From positions 1 to 5,186 of the forward strand of contig DAOVJH010000133.1 in assembly GCA_030673345.1 (NCBI GenBank): a stretch of 5,186 nucleotides of DNA, read 5' to 3'. Under the pieces are notes generated by a model. That model did not search any database, was not told the origin of the DNA, and saw only the letters and a list, made by a program, of their open reading frames with translations. How positions within the stretch are numbered: the first letter of the stretch is position 1; each line of letters starts with the position of its first letter. The translations under genes and the position numbers were made by a program. This document shows, in pieces, positions 1 to 5,186 of this stretch. This DNA comes from Pseudomonadota bacterium. Lineage in GTDB: Bacteria > Pseudomonadota > Gammaproteobacteria > SZUA-229.

Positions 1-200
1 ATCTTTAAGGCTGTGTGGATAGCCACATCGAGTTCATCGGGCAGGTGTAGTGACCGTATATCTTCTTGTGACAGTTTTAGTATCTCTTCACCGACGTCCG
101 TCAGGTGATGGCTCTCACGCTTTAGCTGTGACTTGCTCGGGCCGTCATACTGTGCTCCTTCCTCATCGTTTTTATCGAAGTCGCTGTAGTTAGATGTCAT
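1..200 (-). CDS. darP: Ribosome-associated protein DarP/YjgA (DUF615), N-terminal part, cut by the window edge
   Basis: The minus strand reads from an ATG at 200-198 and stays open to base 1, giving 66 codons of the N-terminus. After an acidic, poorly conserved start, residues 18-29 read YDGPSKSQLKRE, followed by a Leu/Glu-rich helix-forming stretch ending in LPDELDVAIHTALK. This is the usual opening of the DUF615 family, called YjgA or DarP. In Escherichia coli the protein binds late 50S precursors and helps large-subunit assembly; that role is family knowledge. The start overlaps the last 11 bases of the DUF3108 gene in another frame, which suggests translational coupling. No good Shine-Dalgarno precedes this ATG. 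A strong one (AGGAAGGAG, 163-155) lies inside the gene, but it precedes an out-of-frame ATG. The family is usually about 170 to 190 residues, so roughly two thirds lies outside the window. Confidence 0.88.
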   Translation of the reverse strand, partial: MTSNYSDFDKNDEEGAQYDGPSKSQLKRESHHLTDVGEEILKLSQEDIRSLHLPDELDVAIHTALK

Positions 201-981
201 CGTCGTCTTCTGCCTGTTGCTCGCTATAGGTTATCTCCTTGTTGAAGCTGACACTCTCCTGCTGCATCCGCGAGTGTTCTTTTCCGTTACGATAGTTTTC
301 TATAATGACGGGTATGTTATCCAATTCAGGTATTAACCAGAGATGCAGCTGCCTGTTTTTTTCTGGGTCGGTACGTACCAACTGTATCGATTTATATTCT
401 TTACCGGCAAACTGGATTTTTTTGTTCGATGTTAAGACGAAGATGTAGTCATCTATCTCGCCTTTGATTATCGCACGATATGGATACTCTTTTATATCTT
501 CATTCGCTTCGATCATCAGTGGGATCTGGAAGGATAACGCTTCCCAGACTTCTGTGCCGGTATGCAGTTCTATCTCTTTGCTCCTGACGATGCCGGTAAC
601 TTTTCCACTGAGTGTATTCTTAGGCGTGTTCCAATGAATGCTGAACGTTTCATCTTTGTTTTCTTCTCTGCCTGTCTGGGTGTAATGGTGCTCTGTGAGC
701 AGCAGGTTATCACCTACCTTGTCGATATAGCTGGCAGCAGATACCGTGTCGTTGGCGAACAGGCTGGCGACGCCGTACAGTTCTGTTTGCTGTGTAAATT
801 TATAACCGCTATCGGTATAGCTTAACTGGTAATGCGCTTCAGCCAGTTTCACACCAAATTTCTGGATAGCATATTTGGCTGAGAATTCAGGCAGTGCCTG
901 TGCAGCGAGAACCTGCTGGGCGAAAAATGTAGCAGCTATGATCAACAGTCGTAACAGGTGAGGTATTTGTTTGTTCGTCAT
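190..981 (-). CDS. DUF3108 domain-containing exported protein
   Basis: This 263-residue protein begins with a basic and hydrophobic segment (about residues 8-27, LLRLLIIAATFFAQQVLA) that looks like a Sec signal peptide with likely cleavage near VLA-A at 26/27. The mature part from about residue 31 is rich in beta-strand-like segments with the pattern F-x-A-x-Y-x-I near its start, as in the DUF3108 family of periplasmic or envelope proteins. Their biochemical role is unknown to me. The C-terminus is a short acidic tail, EDDDDI. The ATG at 981-979 is 13 bases after the purN stop and has only a weak Shine-Dalgarno, so it is probably translated from the purM-purN transcript. Its stop overlaps the start of darP by 11 bases. 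In related gammaproteobacteria a DUF3108 gene is commonly found beside purN, which supports the assignment. No membrane segment is apparent after the signal peptide. Confidence 0.85.
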   Translation of the reverse strand: MTNKQIPHLLRLLIIAATFFAQQVLAAQALPEFSAKYAIQKFGVKLAEAHYQLSYTDSGYKFTQQTELYGVASLFANDTVSAASYIDKVGDNLLLTEHHYTQTGREENKDETFSIHWNTPKNTLSGKVTGIVRSKEIELHTGTEVWEALSFQIPLMIEANEDIKEYPYRAIIKGEIDDYIFVLTSNKKIQFAGKEYKSIQLVRTDPEKNRQLHLWLIPELDNIPVIIENYRNGKEHSRMQQESVSFNKEITYSEQQAEDDDDI

Positions 982-994
982 CGCTTAGATCGTT

Positions 995-1660
995 TTATGT
1001 GTGTAGTTGACCGTCTTTCCAGAGTAATGGTTTACAGAGAAGCTTATTATCAAGATTTAGCTTGTCTTTATCAAATGTTAAGCGGCCTTCGGTATGCATC
1101 TTTATGGCCATCGGATATATCTTGTGCTCTTCCTTCAGTACGCGCGCGGCCAGGGTGTCTGCGTTATCGGTGGTCAGGATTGGAACTTCTGCCTGTATGA
1201 CAACCGGTCCGCTATCAAGTTCATGGCTAACGTAATGTACGCTGGCGCCGTGTTTGGCGTCATCGTTATCGATCGCCAGTTGATGTGTGTTGAGCCCCTT
1301 GTACTTTGGCAGCAGCGAAGGGTGAATATTGATCAGACGATGCTGGTAGTGGTCTATGAAATCATCGCTCAATATCCGCATGAAACCGGCGAGTACGACC
1401 AGGTCAGGATTCAATGGATCGATGATCTCCGTCATCGCCTGGTCGAACGATTCCCTGTCAGGAAACAGTCTGTGGTCGACGATGTGGTTTTGGATGTTTG
1501 CCTTTGCTGAACGATCCAGGCCTGACGCTTCCGCCTGATTGCAGATGACCGCTTTTATCTCTGCATCAAGTTCGTTGTTGGTGATGGCATCGATAATCGC
1601 CTGCAGGTTGCTGCCGCCACCGGATATCAGGACGACGAGAGAAGGTTTTTCTTTTTCCAC
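995..1660 (-). CDS. purN: Phosphoribosylglycinamide formyltransferase (GAR transformylase, PurN)
   Basis: PurN transfers a formyl group from 10-formyltetrahydrofolate to glycinamide ribonucleotide, step 3 of de novo purine synthesis (EC 2.1.2.2), in the cytoplasm. The glycine-rich substrate phosphate loop SGGGSN is at residues 13-18. AGFMRIL (91-97) lies in the folate site. The catalytic block NIHPSLLPKYKG begins at residue 111, placing the catalytic Asn at 111 and His at 113. HGASVHYVSHELDSG (137-151) carries the third catalytic residue, Asp149. These match Asn106, His108 and Asp144 of the E. coli enzyme. At 221 residues it is slightly longer than the usual 210 or so, mainly at the C-terminus. 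The start codon is GTG (1660-1658), 20 bases after the purM stop with no visible Shine-Dalgarno; an in-frame TAA upstream rules out a conventional earlier start. It is probably translated by coupling to purM. Confidence 0.97.
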   Translation of the reverse strand: MEKEKPSLVVLISGGGSNLQAIIDAITNNELDAEIKAVICNQAEASGLDRSAKANIQNHIVDHRLFPDRESFDQAMTEIIDPLNPDLVVLAGFMRILSDDFIDHYQHRLINIHPSLLPKYKGLNTHQLAIDNDDAKHGASVHYVSHELDSGPVVIQAEVPILTTDNADTLAARVLKEEHKIYPMAIKMHTEGRLTFDKDKLNLDNKLLCKPLLWKDGQLHT

Positions 1661-1680
1661 GGATGCTGCGGGCGGTATTG

Positions 1681-2724
1681 CTATTTAAATAGAACCTGAT
1701 CTTTATCACCAGGTTCGACAGTACCCAGCTGCCATGCGTTTTCACCGTTCTGAACCAGCATCGATACGATCGCTTCAGCGTCGTTAGTATCGACGATCAA
1801 TACCATGCCGACACCACAGTTAAAGGTACGGTACATCTCATTGATTTCGACGTTGCCATTGTCCTGTAACCATTGAAAAACTTCTGGCAGCTGCCAGCTG
1901 TCTGTATCGACGACTGCCTGTGCGTTTTCGGGTAAAACACGGGGAATGTTTTCCAGCAGACCACCGCCAGTAATGTGTGCCATGGCATGGATGTCGAACG
2001 TTCCCAACAGTTGATGGATCGCTTTGACATAGATCCTGGTCGGTGCGAGCAGCGCTTCACCTAACGGCTTATTATGTTCGCCGAATGAAGCATTGATATC
2101 AGCGTTACTGACATCGATGATCTTACGTACCAGTGAGTAGCCATTGGAGTGCGGGCCGCTTGATGCGATAGCGATCAAGGTATCGCCTGCTTTTACTTTA
2201 GAACCGTCGATTATCTTTTGTTTTTCGACGACGCCAACACAGAAACCGGCGAGATCGTAATCTCCCTTTCCATACATTCCCGGCATCTCAGCAGTTTCAC
2301 CGCCGATCAATGCGGCATTCGACTGGCGGCAGCCTTCGGCGATGCCTTCGACGACACTGGCAGCAACCTCAGTGTTCAGCTCGCCTGTGGCATAGTAGTC
2401 AAGAAAGTAAAGCGGCTCTGCACCGAGTACCAGGATATCGTTCACGCACATCGCGACCAGGTCGATGCCGATAGTGTCGTGTTTATCCAGATCGATGGCC
2501 AGTTTGAGCTTGGTGCCGACACCATCGGTGCCAGATACCAGTACTGGCTGCTCGTAACCTTCCGGCAATTCGAATAATCCGCCGAAACCACCAAGACTGC
2601 CCATGACGCCGGGGCGGTTTGTGCTGGCAACACTGGATTTGATCTTTTCGACAAACTCGTTGCCGGCATCGATATTGACGCCCGCATCGCGGTAACTTAA
2701 TGATTTTGAATGGTTAGCAGACAT
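1681..2724 (-). CDS. purM: Phosphoribosylformylglycinamidine cyclo-ligase (AIR synthetase, PurM)
   Basis: PurM closes the imidazole ring of 5-aminoimidazole ribonucleotide from FGAM using ATP, step 5 of purine synthesis (EC 6.3.3.1), as a cytoplasmic dimer. At 347 residues it has the full family length. It starts with the conserved [15 protein letters not shown] (8-22). The glycine-rich [11 protein letters not shown] follows at 44-54, the ATP-site signature [10 protein letters not shown] at 64-73, and [14 protein letters not shown] at 83-96. [11 protein letters not shown] (141-151), [14 protein letters not shown] (188-201), HITGGG (250-255) and [11 protein letters not shown] (297-307) complete the set. 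Nearly every conserved block of the E. coli protein is recognisable. The ATG at 2724-2722 has only a weak GAAG a few bases upstream. The gene heads the leftward operon, and purN follows after 20 bases. Its upstream region is unusual because a 164-bp palindromic element begins 35 bases before the start codon. I found no convincing PurR operator there. Confidence 0.98.
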   Translation of the reverse strand: MSANHSKSLSYRDAGVNIDAGNEFVEKIKSSVASTNRPGVMGSLGGFGGLFELPEGYEQPVLVSGTDGVGTKLKLAIDLDKHDTIGIDLVAMCVNDILVLGAEPLYFLDYYATGELNTEVAASVVEGIAEGCRQSNAALIGGETAEMPGMYGKGDYDLAGFCVGVVEKQKIIDGSKVKAGDTLIAIASSGPHSNGYSLVRKIIDVSNADINASFGEHNKPLGEALLAPTRIYVKAIHQLLGTFDIHAMAHITGGGLLENIPRVLPENAQAVVDTDSWQLPEVFQWLQDNGNVEINEMYRTFNCGVGMVLIVDTNDAEAIVSMLVQNGENAWQLGTVEPGDKDQVLFK

Positions 2725-2759
2725 CGACTTCGGGGGCTGATTAGAACCGTTTTTCGTTT

Positions 2760-2923
2760 ACCCCAGAGTCCTGCATAGAAACACGAATTCTGCACAAGCT
2801 CTTGGTTTCACAGAAAAAGAAAAAATAGACGCCGAACCTATGGGTGCGACTAATATTTTTTGCTTTCCCTGTGAAACCAATATCTTGCACATTTTTTCGC
2901 GTTTCGATATAGGACTCTGGGGT
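2760..2923. mobile_element. MITE-like 164-bp near-palindromic element
   Basis: The two halves are inverted copies of each other over the whole length. The ends ACCCCAGAGTCCT (2760-2772) and AGGACTCTGGGGT (2911-2923) are perfect 13-bp inverted repeats. A second perfect block, TTGGTTTCACAG (2802-2813) against CTGTGAAACCAA (2869-2880), lies inside, and the symmetry continues through the centre near 2841. By hand alignment with two single-base gaps, about three quarters of the positions match. There is no transposase or plausible reading frame, so if mobile it would depend on a transposase elsewhere. The flanks TTTA (2757-2760) and TCTA (2923-2926) share three of four bases and could be a decayed target duplication, but this is weak. 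A long-stem regulatory hairpin that never moved is the main alternative. The palindrome is directly visible; mobility is inferred. Confidence 0.6.
2885..2913 (+). promoter_or_regulatory. Candidate outward promoter in the right arm of the palindromic element
   Basis: TTGCAC (2885-2890) and TATAGG (2908-2913) are separated by 17 bases and partly resemble sigma-70 -35 and -10 boxes, reading toward the DUF2066 gene. The corresponding sites in the left arm are degraded, so the match is one-sided. The region is AT-rich, where such matches arise by chance. Confidence 0.22.
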
Positions 2924-2941
2924 CTAATAAAAAGATGTGTT

Positions 2942-2975
2942 ATTGTACACTTTTGTTAGTCATCATTTGTACAAT
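2942..2975. repeat. Perfect 8-bp inverted repeat, possible operator upstream of DUF2066
   Basis: ATTGTACA (2942-2949) and TGTACAAT (2968-2975) are exact reverse complements separated by 18 bases. Each contains the self-complementary hexamer TGTACA, so the two copies also act as direct repeats with a 24-base period, a little over two helical turns. The pair lies outside the larger palindromic element and just upstream of the preferred DUF2066 start, where a transcription factor dimer or pair of dimers could bind. The repeat is directly visible; the operator role is inferred and I cannot name a regulator. Confidence 0.45.
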
Positions 2976-2981
2976 TTCCCG

Positions 2982-2987
2982 TATATA
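2982..2987 (+). promoter_or_regulatory. Candidate -10 element for the DUF2066-hda transcript
   Basis: TATATA lies 6 bases before the ATG at 2994. If used, transcription would begin at or very near that ATG and give a leaderless mRNA, which would fit the absence of any Shine-Dalgarno there. No convincing -35 hexamer sits at the right spacing, so the support is thin. Confidence 0.2.
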
Positions 2988-2993
2988 TTTTTC

Positions 2994-4214
2994 ATGCCCA
3001 TGTCCCAAATGTATCATCTCATAACGAAGACATTCGTTTTCGCCGGTTTGCTGTTGGTTTTAAACCAGGCAGTGGCTGCCAGTTCCAGCGCACTATATGA
3101 TGTAGAAGCTCTGGTCGTCGATGAGTCAGCAGATATCCGCTGGCGGGTGCTCAAAGAGGGGCTGGATGAAGTGTTCATCCGTATCTCTGGTGACAGCATC
3201 GTGATGGACAAGTTGAAGCGTCCGCCTGCAAGCCGATATGTGAAGCGATACAGTTATGAGCCTGTGGCAGACCCGGTTGAAAACGAGCAGGGCGAGGTTC
3301 TGGGGCAGCGTTTAAAAATTCAGTATAACGGCAGTTCCATGGAGAAATATCTGCTCGATAATGGTTACCCGGTATGGGGTGAGCACCGTACTGACGTGGT
3401 TGTCTGGCTGGCGATCAGAGATGGCAGAAATGAATATGTTTTAAAGGATACAGACCAGTCATTGATAAAAACTTCTGCAGATGATGCCTTGCGCAGGCGG
3501 GGCATTCCCAGGCGCTGGCCGTCGTATGATAAAAAAGACCGAAAGATATTAAAAGTGGCGGATATTCGCGGCGGTTTTAAAGATCCTGTCTCGGCGGCAT
3601 CTAAAAGATATAGCAGAGGCCCGGCCTTGACCGGTAGCCTGATCTGGAATGGCAACAAGTGGCAGAGCAGCTGGAGCTTATTGATGGCAGCCGGCAACCG
3701 TCACTGGAGCATAGAAAATGCAGATTATGAGCAGCTGATCGATAAAGCGATCGACCAGGCGGCAGACGCGATGGGCATCATTTTTGCGGTCAAGAGTAAT
3801 GGTAGTTCTCAGCAGATGGCAAGCCTGCAGCTGGAAGTGCAGGCGGTTGATTCCATCAAAAAATATCGCAGACTGGAAAATTATCTACGAGATCTAAGTG
3901 CGGTGGCGATGGTGGTACCATTAAAGGTGAATGGGCAGAACGCCATGTTTGAAATCACTTTACGGAGCAGTGAAGAAGACTTTTTGAACCTGATCAAAAA
4001 TGATGCTGAACTGATCGGGGCGAAACCTGAGATACAGGATACAACATCAGTCAATGAGGGAACAGGCATCACCGATGTCAGTGTTGATATCACCGCAGCT
4101 GAAAATAGTCAGGGTGATGGATTGTTATCCTCCCCACCTGTTGCCCCGTCGGATGAACACTCGCTTGAGATAATCCCGCAGCCTACTATCTACCATTACA
4201 AACTTGCCCATTAA
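2994..4214 (+). CDS. DUF2066 domain-containing exported protein
   Basis: The protein has 406 residues from the ATG at 2994. It begins with a signal peptide (hydrophobic core FVFAGLLLVL, likely cleavage at AVA-A after residue 28). The mature part opens with LYDVEALVVDESADIRW and continues with EGLDEVFIRISGDS, the typical start of DUF2066. The recognisable domain runs to roughly residue 262, followed by a less conserved region and a proline- and serine-containing tail from about residue 379. The family's function is unknown to me; it is probably periplasmic. The start is uncertain. The frame is open from a GTG at 2937, with ATGs at 2994, 3000 and 3009, none with a Shine-Dalgarno. The GTG would put 19 extra residues before the signal peptide and overlap the TGTACA inverted repeat, so I reject it. 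Starting at 3009 gives 401 residues and an equally good signal peptide. hda follows after 11 bases. Confidence 0.85.
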   Translation: MPMSQMYHLITKTFVFAGLLLVLNQAVAASSSALYDVEALVVDESADIRWRVLKEGLDEVFIRISGDSIVMDKLKRPPASRYVKRYSYEPVADPVENEQGEVLGQRLKIQYNGSSMEKYLLDNGYPVWGEHRTDVVVWLAIRDGRNEYVLKDTDQSLIKTSADDALRRRGIPRRWPSYDKKDRKILKVADIRGGFKDPVSAASKRYSRGPALTGSLIWNGNKWQSSWSLLMAAGNRHWSIENADYEQLIDKAIDQAADAMGIIFAVKSNGSSQQMASLQLEVQAVDSIKKYRRLENYLRDLSAVAMVVPLKVNGQNAMFEITLRSSEEDFLNLIKNDAELIGAKPEIQDTTSVNEGTGITDVSVDITAAENSQGDGLLSSPPVAPSDEHSLEIIPQPTIYHYKLAH

Positions 4215-4225
4215 TACTGTCGCAG

Positions 4226-4927
4226 ATGACCGCGTTAACACATCCACAATTGCCCTTAGGTTTTGAGCCAGGCGAGTTATTTACTTTTGATAGTTATGTC
4301 GCTGGTAATAACTCTGTTGCAGTCGGCCTTGCGCAACAGATGGCATCAGGAGAGGGAGAAAAACAATTATATTTCTGGGGTAGTTCAGGACTGGGGAAAA
4401 GCCATCTATTGCAGGCCAGCTGCAATCTGGCAGCAAAAAAACAGCGTACGGTCTGTTACCTGACGCCGGCAGAGATCGCCGGCCAGTCGACGGATATTTT
4501 CGATGGCCTGGAGCAGATCGAATTGATCTGTCTCGATGATATCGAAGCATGGCTGATCGACGCGGCCTGGGAGACGGCATTATTTGACCTGATCAACCGC
4601 GTACGTGAGAACAGCAGCTGTCTGATGCTGGCGTCTGCGCATCCGCTGGAAGAGAATTTTGTGAAACTGCCGGACCTGCGCTCACGATTGTCCTGGGGGC
4701 CGGTGTTTCATCTGCAGGGTATTACCGATAAGGAAAAATATCAGGCCTTGAGTTATCGTGCCAGGCAGAGCGGACTGGAATTGCCAGAGAATGTGGCTGA
4801 CTATCTGATGCAGCGATACCCGCGGGATATGTTTGGTCTGTTTGAGCGGTTGGCGGTGCTGGATAAGGCGTCGATGGCGATGCAGCGCAAGTTGACGATT
4901 CCGTTGGTTAAGTCTGTTTTTGGTTAA
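4226..4927 (+). CDS. hda: DnaA regulatory inactivator Hda
   Basis: Hda binds the DNA-loaded sliding clamp after replication starts and stimulates hydrolysis of DnaA-bound ATP, preventing re-initiation. At 233 residues it has the family length. A clamp-binding motif, QLPLGF, is at residues 8-13. The AAA+ module follows: Walker A GSSGLGKS at 52-59, Walker B ICLDDIE at 101-107, a sensor I-like LMLASAHP at 133-140, and LPDLRSRLSWG at 148-158, in which Arg154 aligns with the E. coli arginine finger Arg153. The C-terminal lid ends in QRKLTIPLVK (220-229), close to the E. coli sequence. The P-loop has the canonical lysine, unlike E. coli Hda, where arginine replaces it. The ATG is 11 bases after the DUF2066 stop without a clear Shine-Dalgarno, so co-transcription and coupling are likely. 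The DnaA-like AAA+ fold could suggest DnaA itself, but the short length, the clamp motif and the absence of a DNA-binding domain IV exclude that. Confidence 0.95.
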   Translation: MTALTHPQLPLGFEPGELFTFDSYVAGNNSVAVGLAQQMASGEGEKQLYFWGSSGLGKSHLLQASCNLAAKKQRTVCYLTPAEIAGQSTDIFDGLEQIELICLDDIEAWLIDAAWETALFDLINRVRENSSCLMLASAHPLEENFVKLPDLRSRLSWGPVFHLQGITDKEKYQALSYRARQSGLELPENVADYLMQRYPRDMFGLFERLAVLDKASMAMQRKLTIPLVKSVFG

Positions 4928-4945
4928 GTGTGAATTTATTCGCAC
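4928..4945 (+). terminator. Hairpin directly after hda, possible weak terminator
   Basis: GTGTGAA (4928-4934) pairs with TTCGCAC (4939-4945) around a 4-base loop, with one G-T pair. It begins on the base after the hda stop codon. No run of T follows at once, only a T-rich stretch about 20 bases later, so it does not meet the usual intrinsic terminator pattern. Confidence 0.28.
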
Positions 4946-4987
4946 GCACGGCTAATTACTGCTTTCTATTTTACGTTTCACCGTTTT

Positions 4988-5018
4988 TGTAGGAGCGGAT
5001 TTTATTGATTCCGCGATT
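4988..5018. repeat. REP-like extragenic palindrome
   Basis: TGTAGGAGCGG followed by TTCCGCGATT forms an imperfect palindrome with stem GCGGA (4995-4999) and TCCGC (5010-5014). The TGTAGGAGCGG...CCGCGA arrangement resembles the REP sequences scattered through Pseudomonas and related genomes, which are mobilised by RAYT transposases. One copy is visible, so its repetitive nature is inferred from family knowledge. Confidence 0.5.
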
Positions 5019-5096
5019 TTGTTTCAGGTTTAGCTGAAGTTGGTTGAGTTAGGGTCAGGTTGAACAATATTTACAGTTGGTATTTTTGTTAGGCAT

Positions 5097-5114
5097 TGCG
5101 GTATTCGCACCGCA
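5097..5114. repeat. Short perfect hairpin in the post-hda repeat region
   Basis: TGCGGT (5097-5102) and ACCGCA (5109-5114) are perfect inverted repeats around the 6-base loop ATTCGC. It lies 5 bases before a longer hairpin, and the two may be parts of one dispersed repeat. Confidence 0.45.
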
Positions 5115-5119
5115 GTCGA

Positions 5120-5151
5120 GGTACTCTTTTGCTACAGCCCAAAAGAGTACC
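5120..5151. repeat. Perfect 12-bp stem hairpin, likely dispersed intergenic repeat
   Basis: GGTACTCTTTTG (5120-5131) and CAAAAGAGTACC (5140-5151) are exact inverted repeats around the 8-base loop CTACAGCC. On either strand the RNA would form a stable stem. No T-run follows on the plus strand. The sequence after it, CAGAAAAGGCCGCCGCG, continues a pattern resembling AAAAGAGTACC-type intergenic repeats of gammaproteobacteria, so it probably extends past the window edge. A bidirectional terminator is the alternative. Confidence 0.5.
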
Positions 5152-5186
5152 CAGAAAAGGCCGCCGCGACAGCTACGCCCCTAAAA

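Larger units (their letters stand above)
4946..5186. other. Non-coding intergenic stretch after hda
   Basis: I see no supported gene on either strand. Frames are short and interrupted. On the minus strand a frame at the right end reads through the 12-bp hairpin but stops within about 20 codons, as often happens in repeats. Apart from the REP-like palindrome and the two hairpins listed separately, the region is AT-rich and featureless, including about 5019-5096. A next gene, if any, begins beyond the window. Confidence 0.6.

Noticed and set aside
562..1510. Plus-strand open frames opposite the DUF3108 and purN genes
   Set aside because: They lie antisense to well-supported genes, give cysteine- and arginine-rich translations without recognisable domains, and are explained by the codon structure of the opposite strand.
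2748..2765. Possible PurR operator before purM (AACCGTTTTTCGTTTACC)
   Set aside because: It has a central CG, but the left half is T-rich where PurR needs GCAAA, so the palindrome fails.
2725..2936. A small RNA gene or riboswitch in the purM leader
   Set aside because: The only strong structure is the long palindrome. I see no purine riboswitch core, and the remaining leader of 35 bases is too short.
2937..2993. GTG at 2937 as the DUF2066 start (425 residues)
   Set aside because: It would put 19 extra residues before an obvious signal peptide and overlap the TGTACA inverted repeat, and no ribosome site precedes it.
4235..4249. DnaA-box-like ACATCCACA near the hda start
   Set aside because: It differs from TTATCCACA at two positions, occurs once and lies inside coding sequence, so it is likely chance.
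4281..4945. Minus-strand open frames opposite hda
   Set aside because: They are antisense to a full-length, motif-complete Hda and have low-complexity His/Arg-rich translations.

Overview
The window looks like ordinary chromosome of a gammaproteobacterium of moderate GC. PurM, PurN and Hda resemble their Escherichia coli and Pseudomonas counterparts closely, and DUF3108, DUF2066 and DarP (YjgA/DUF615) are typical of that class and its relatives. I cannot name a genus from the sequence alone.

Layout. Positions 1 to 2724 hold a leftward (minus-strand) gene string, in transcription order purM, purN, a DUF3108 envelope protein and the first 66 codons of darP, which runs off the left edge. The gaps are 20 and 13 bases, then an 11-base overlap, so the four genes probably form one operon. 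PurM and PurN catalyse steps 5 and 3 of purine biosynthesis. The DUF3108 protein carries a signal peptide and is probably exported. DarP is a 50S ribosome assembly factor. Positions 2994 to 4927 hold a rightward pair: a secreted DUF2066 protein and, 11 bases later, hda, which turns off the initiator DnaA through the sliding clamp.

The divergent intergenic region (2725 to about 2993) is the most unusual part. It is mostly occupied by a 164-bp near-palindrome (2760-2923) with perfect 13-bp ends, built like a miniature inverted-repeat transposable element (MITE). It is followed by a separate perfect 8-bp inverted repeat (ATTGTACA, 18-base spacer, TGTACAAT) just upstream of the likely DUF2066 start, possibly an operator. 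The element starts only 35 bases from the purM start codon, so it probably affects expression in both directions.

The right end (4928 to 5186) has no gene that I can support. It contains at least four short hairpins: one directly after hda, a REP-like palindrome, a 6-bp stem, and a perfect 12-bp stem. This looks like a mosaic of dispersed extragenic repeats.

Shine-Dalgarno sequences are weak or absent at most starts here. I saw no rRNA, tRNA, CRISPR array, prophage or defence system, and no clearly new protein system. The noteworthy signals are the non-coding repeats and the two divergent transcription units around them.
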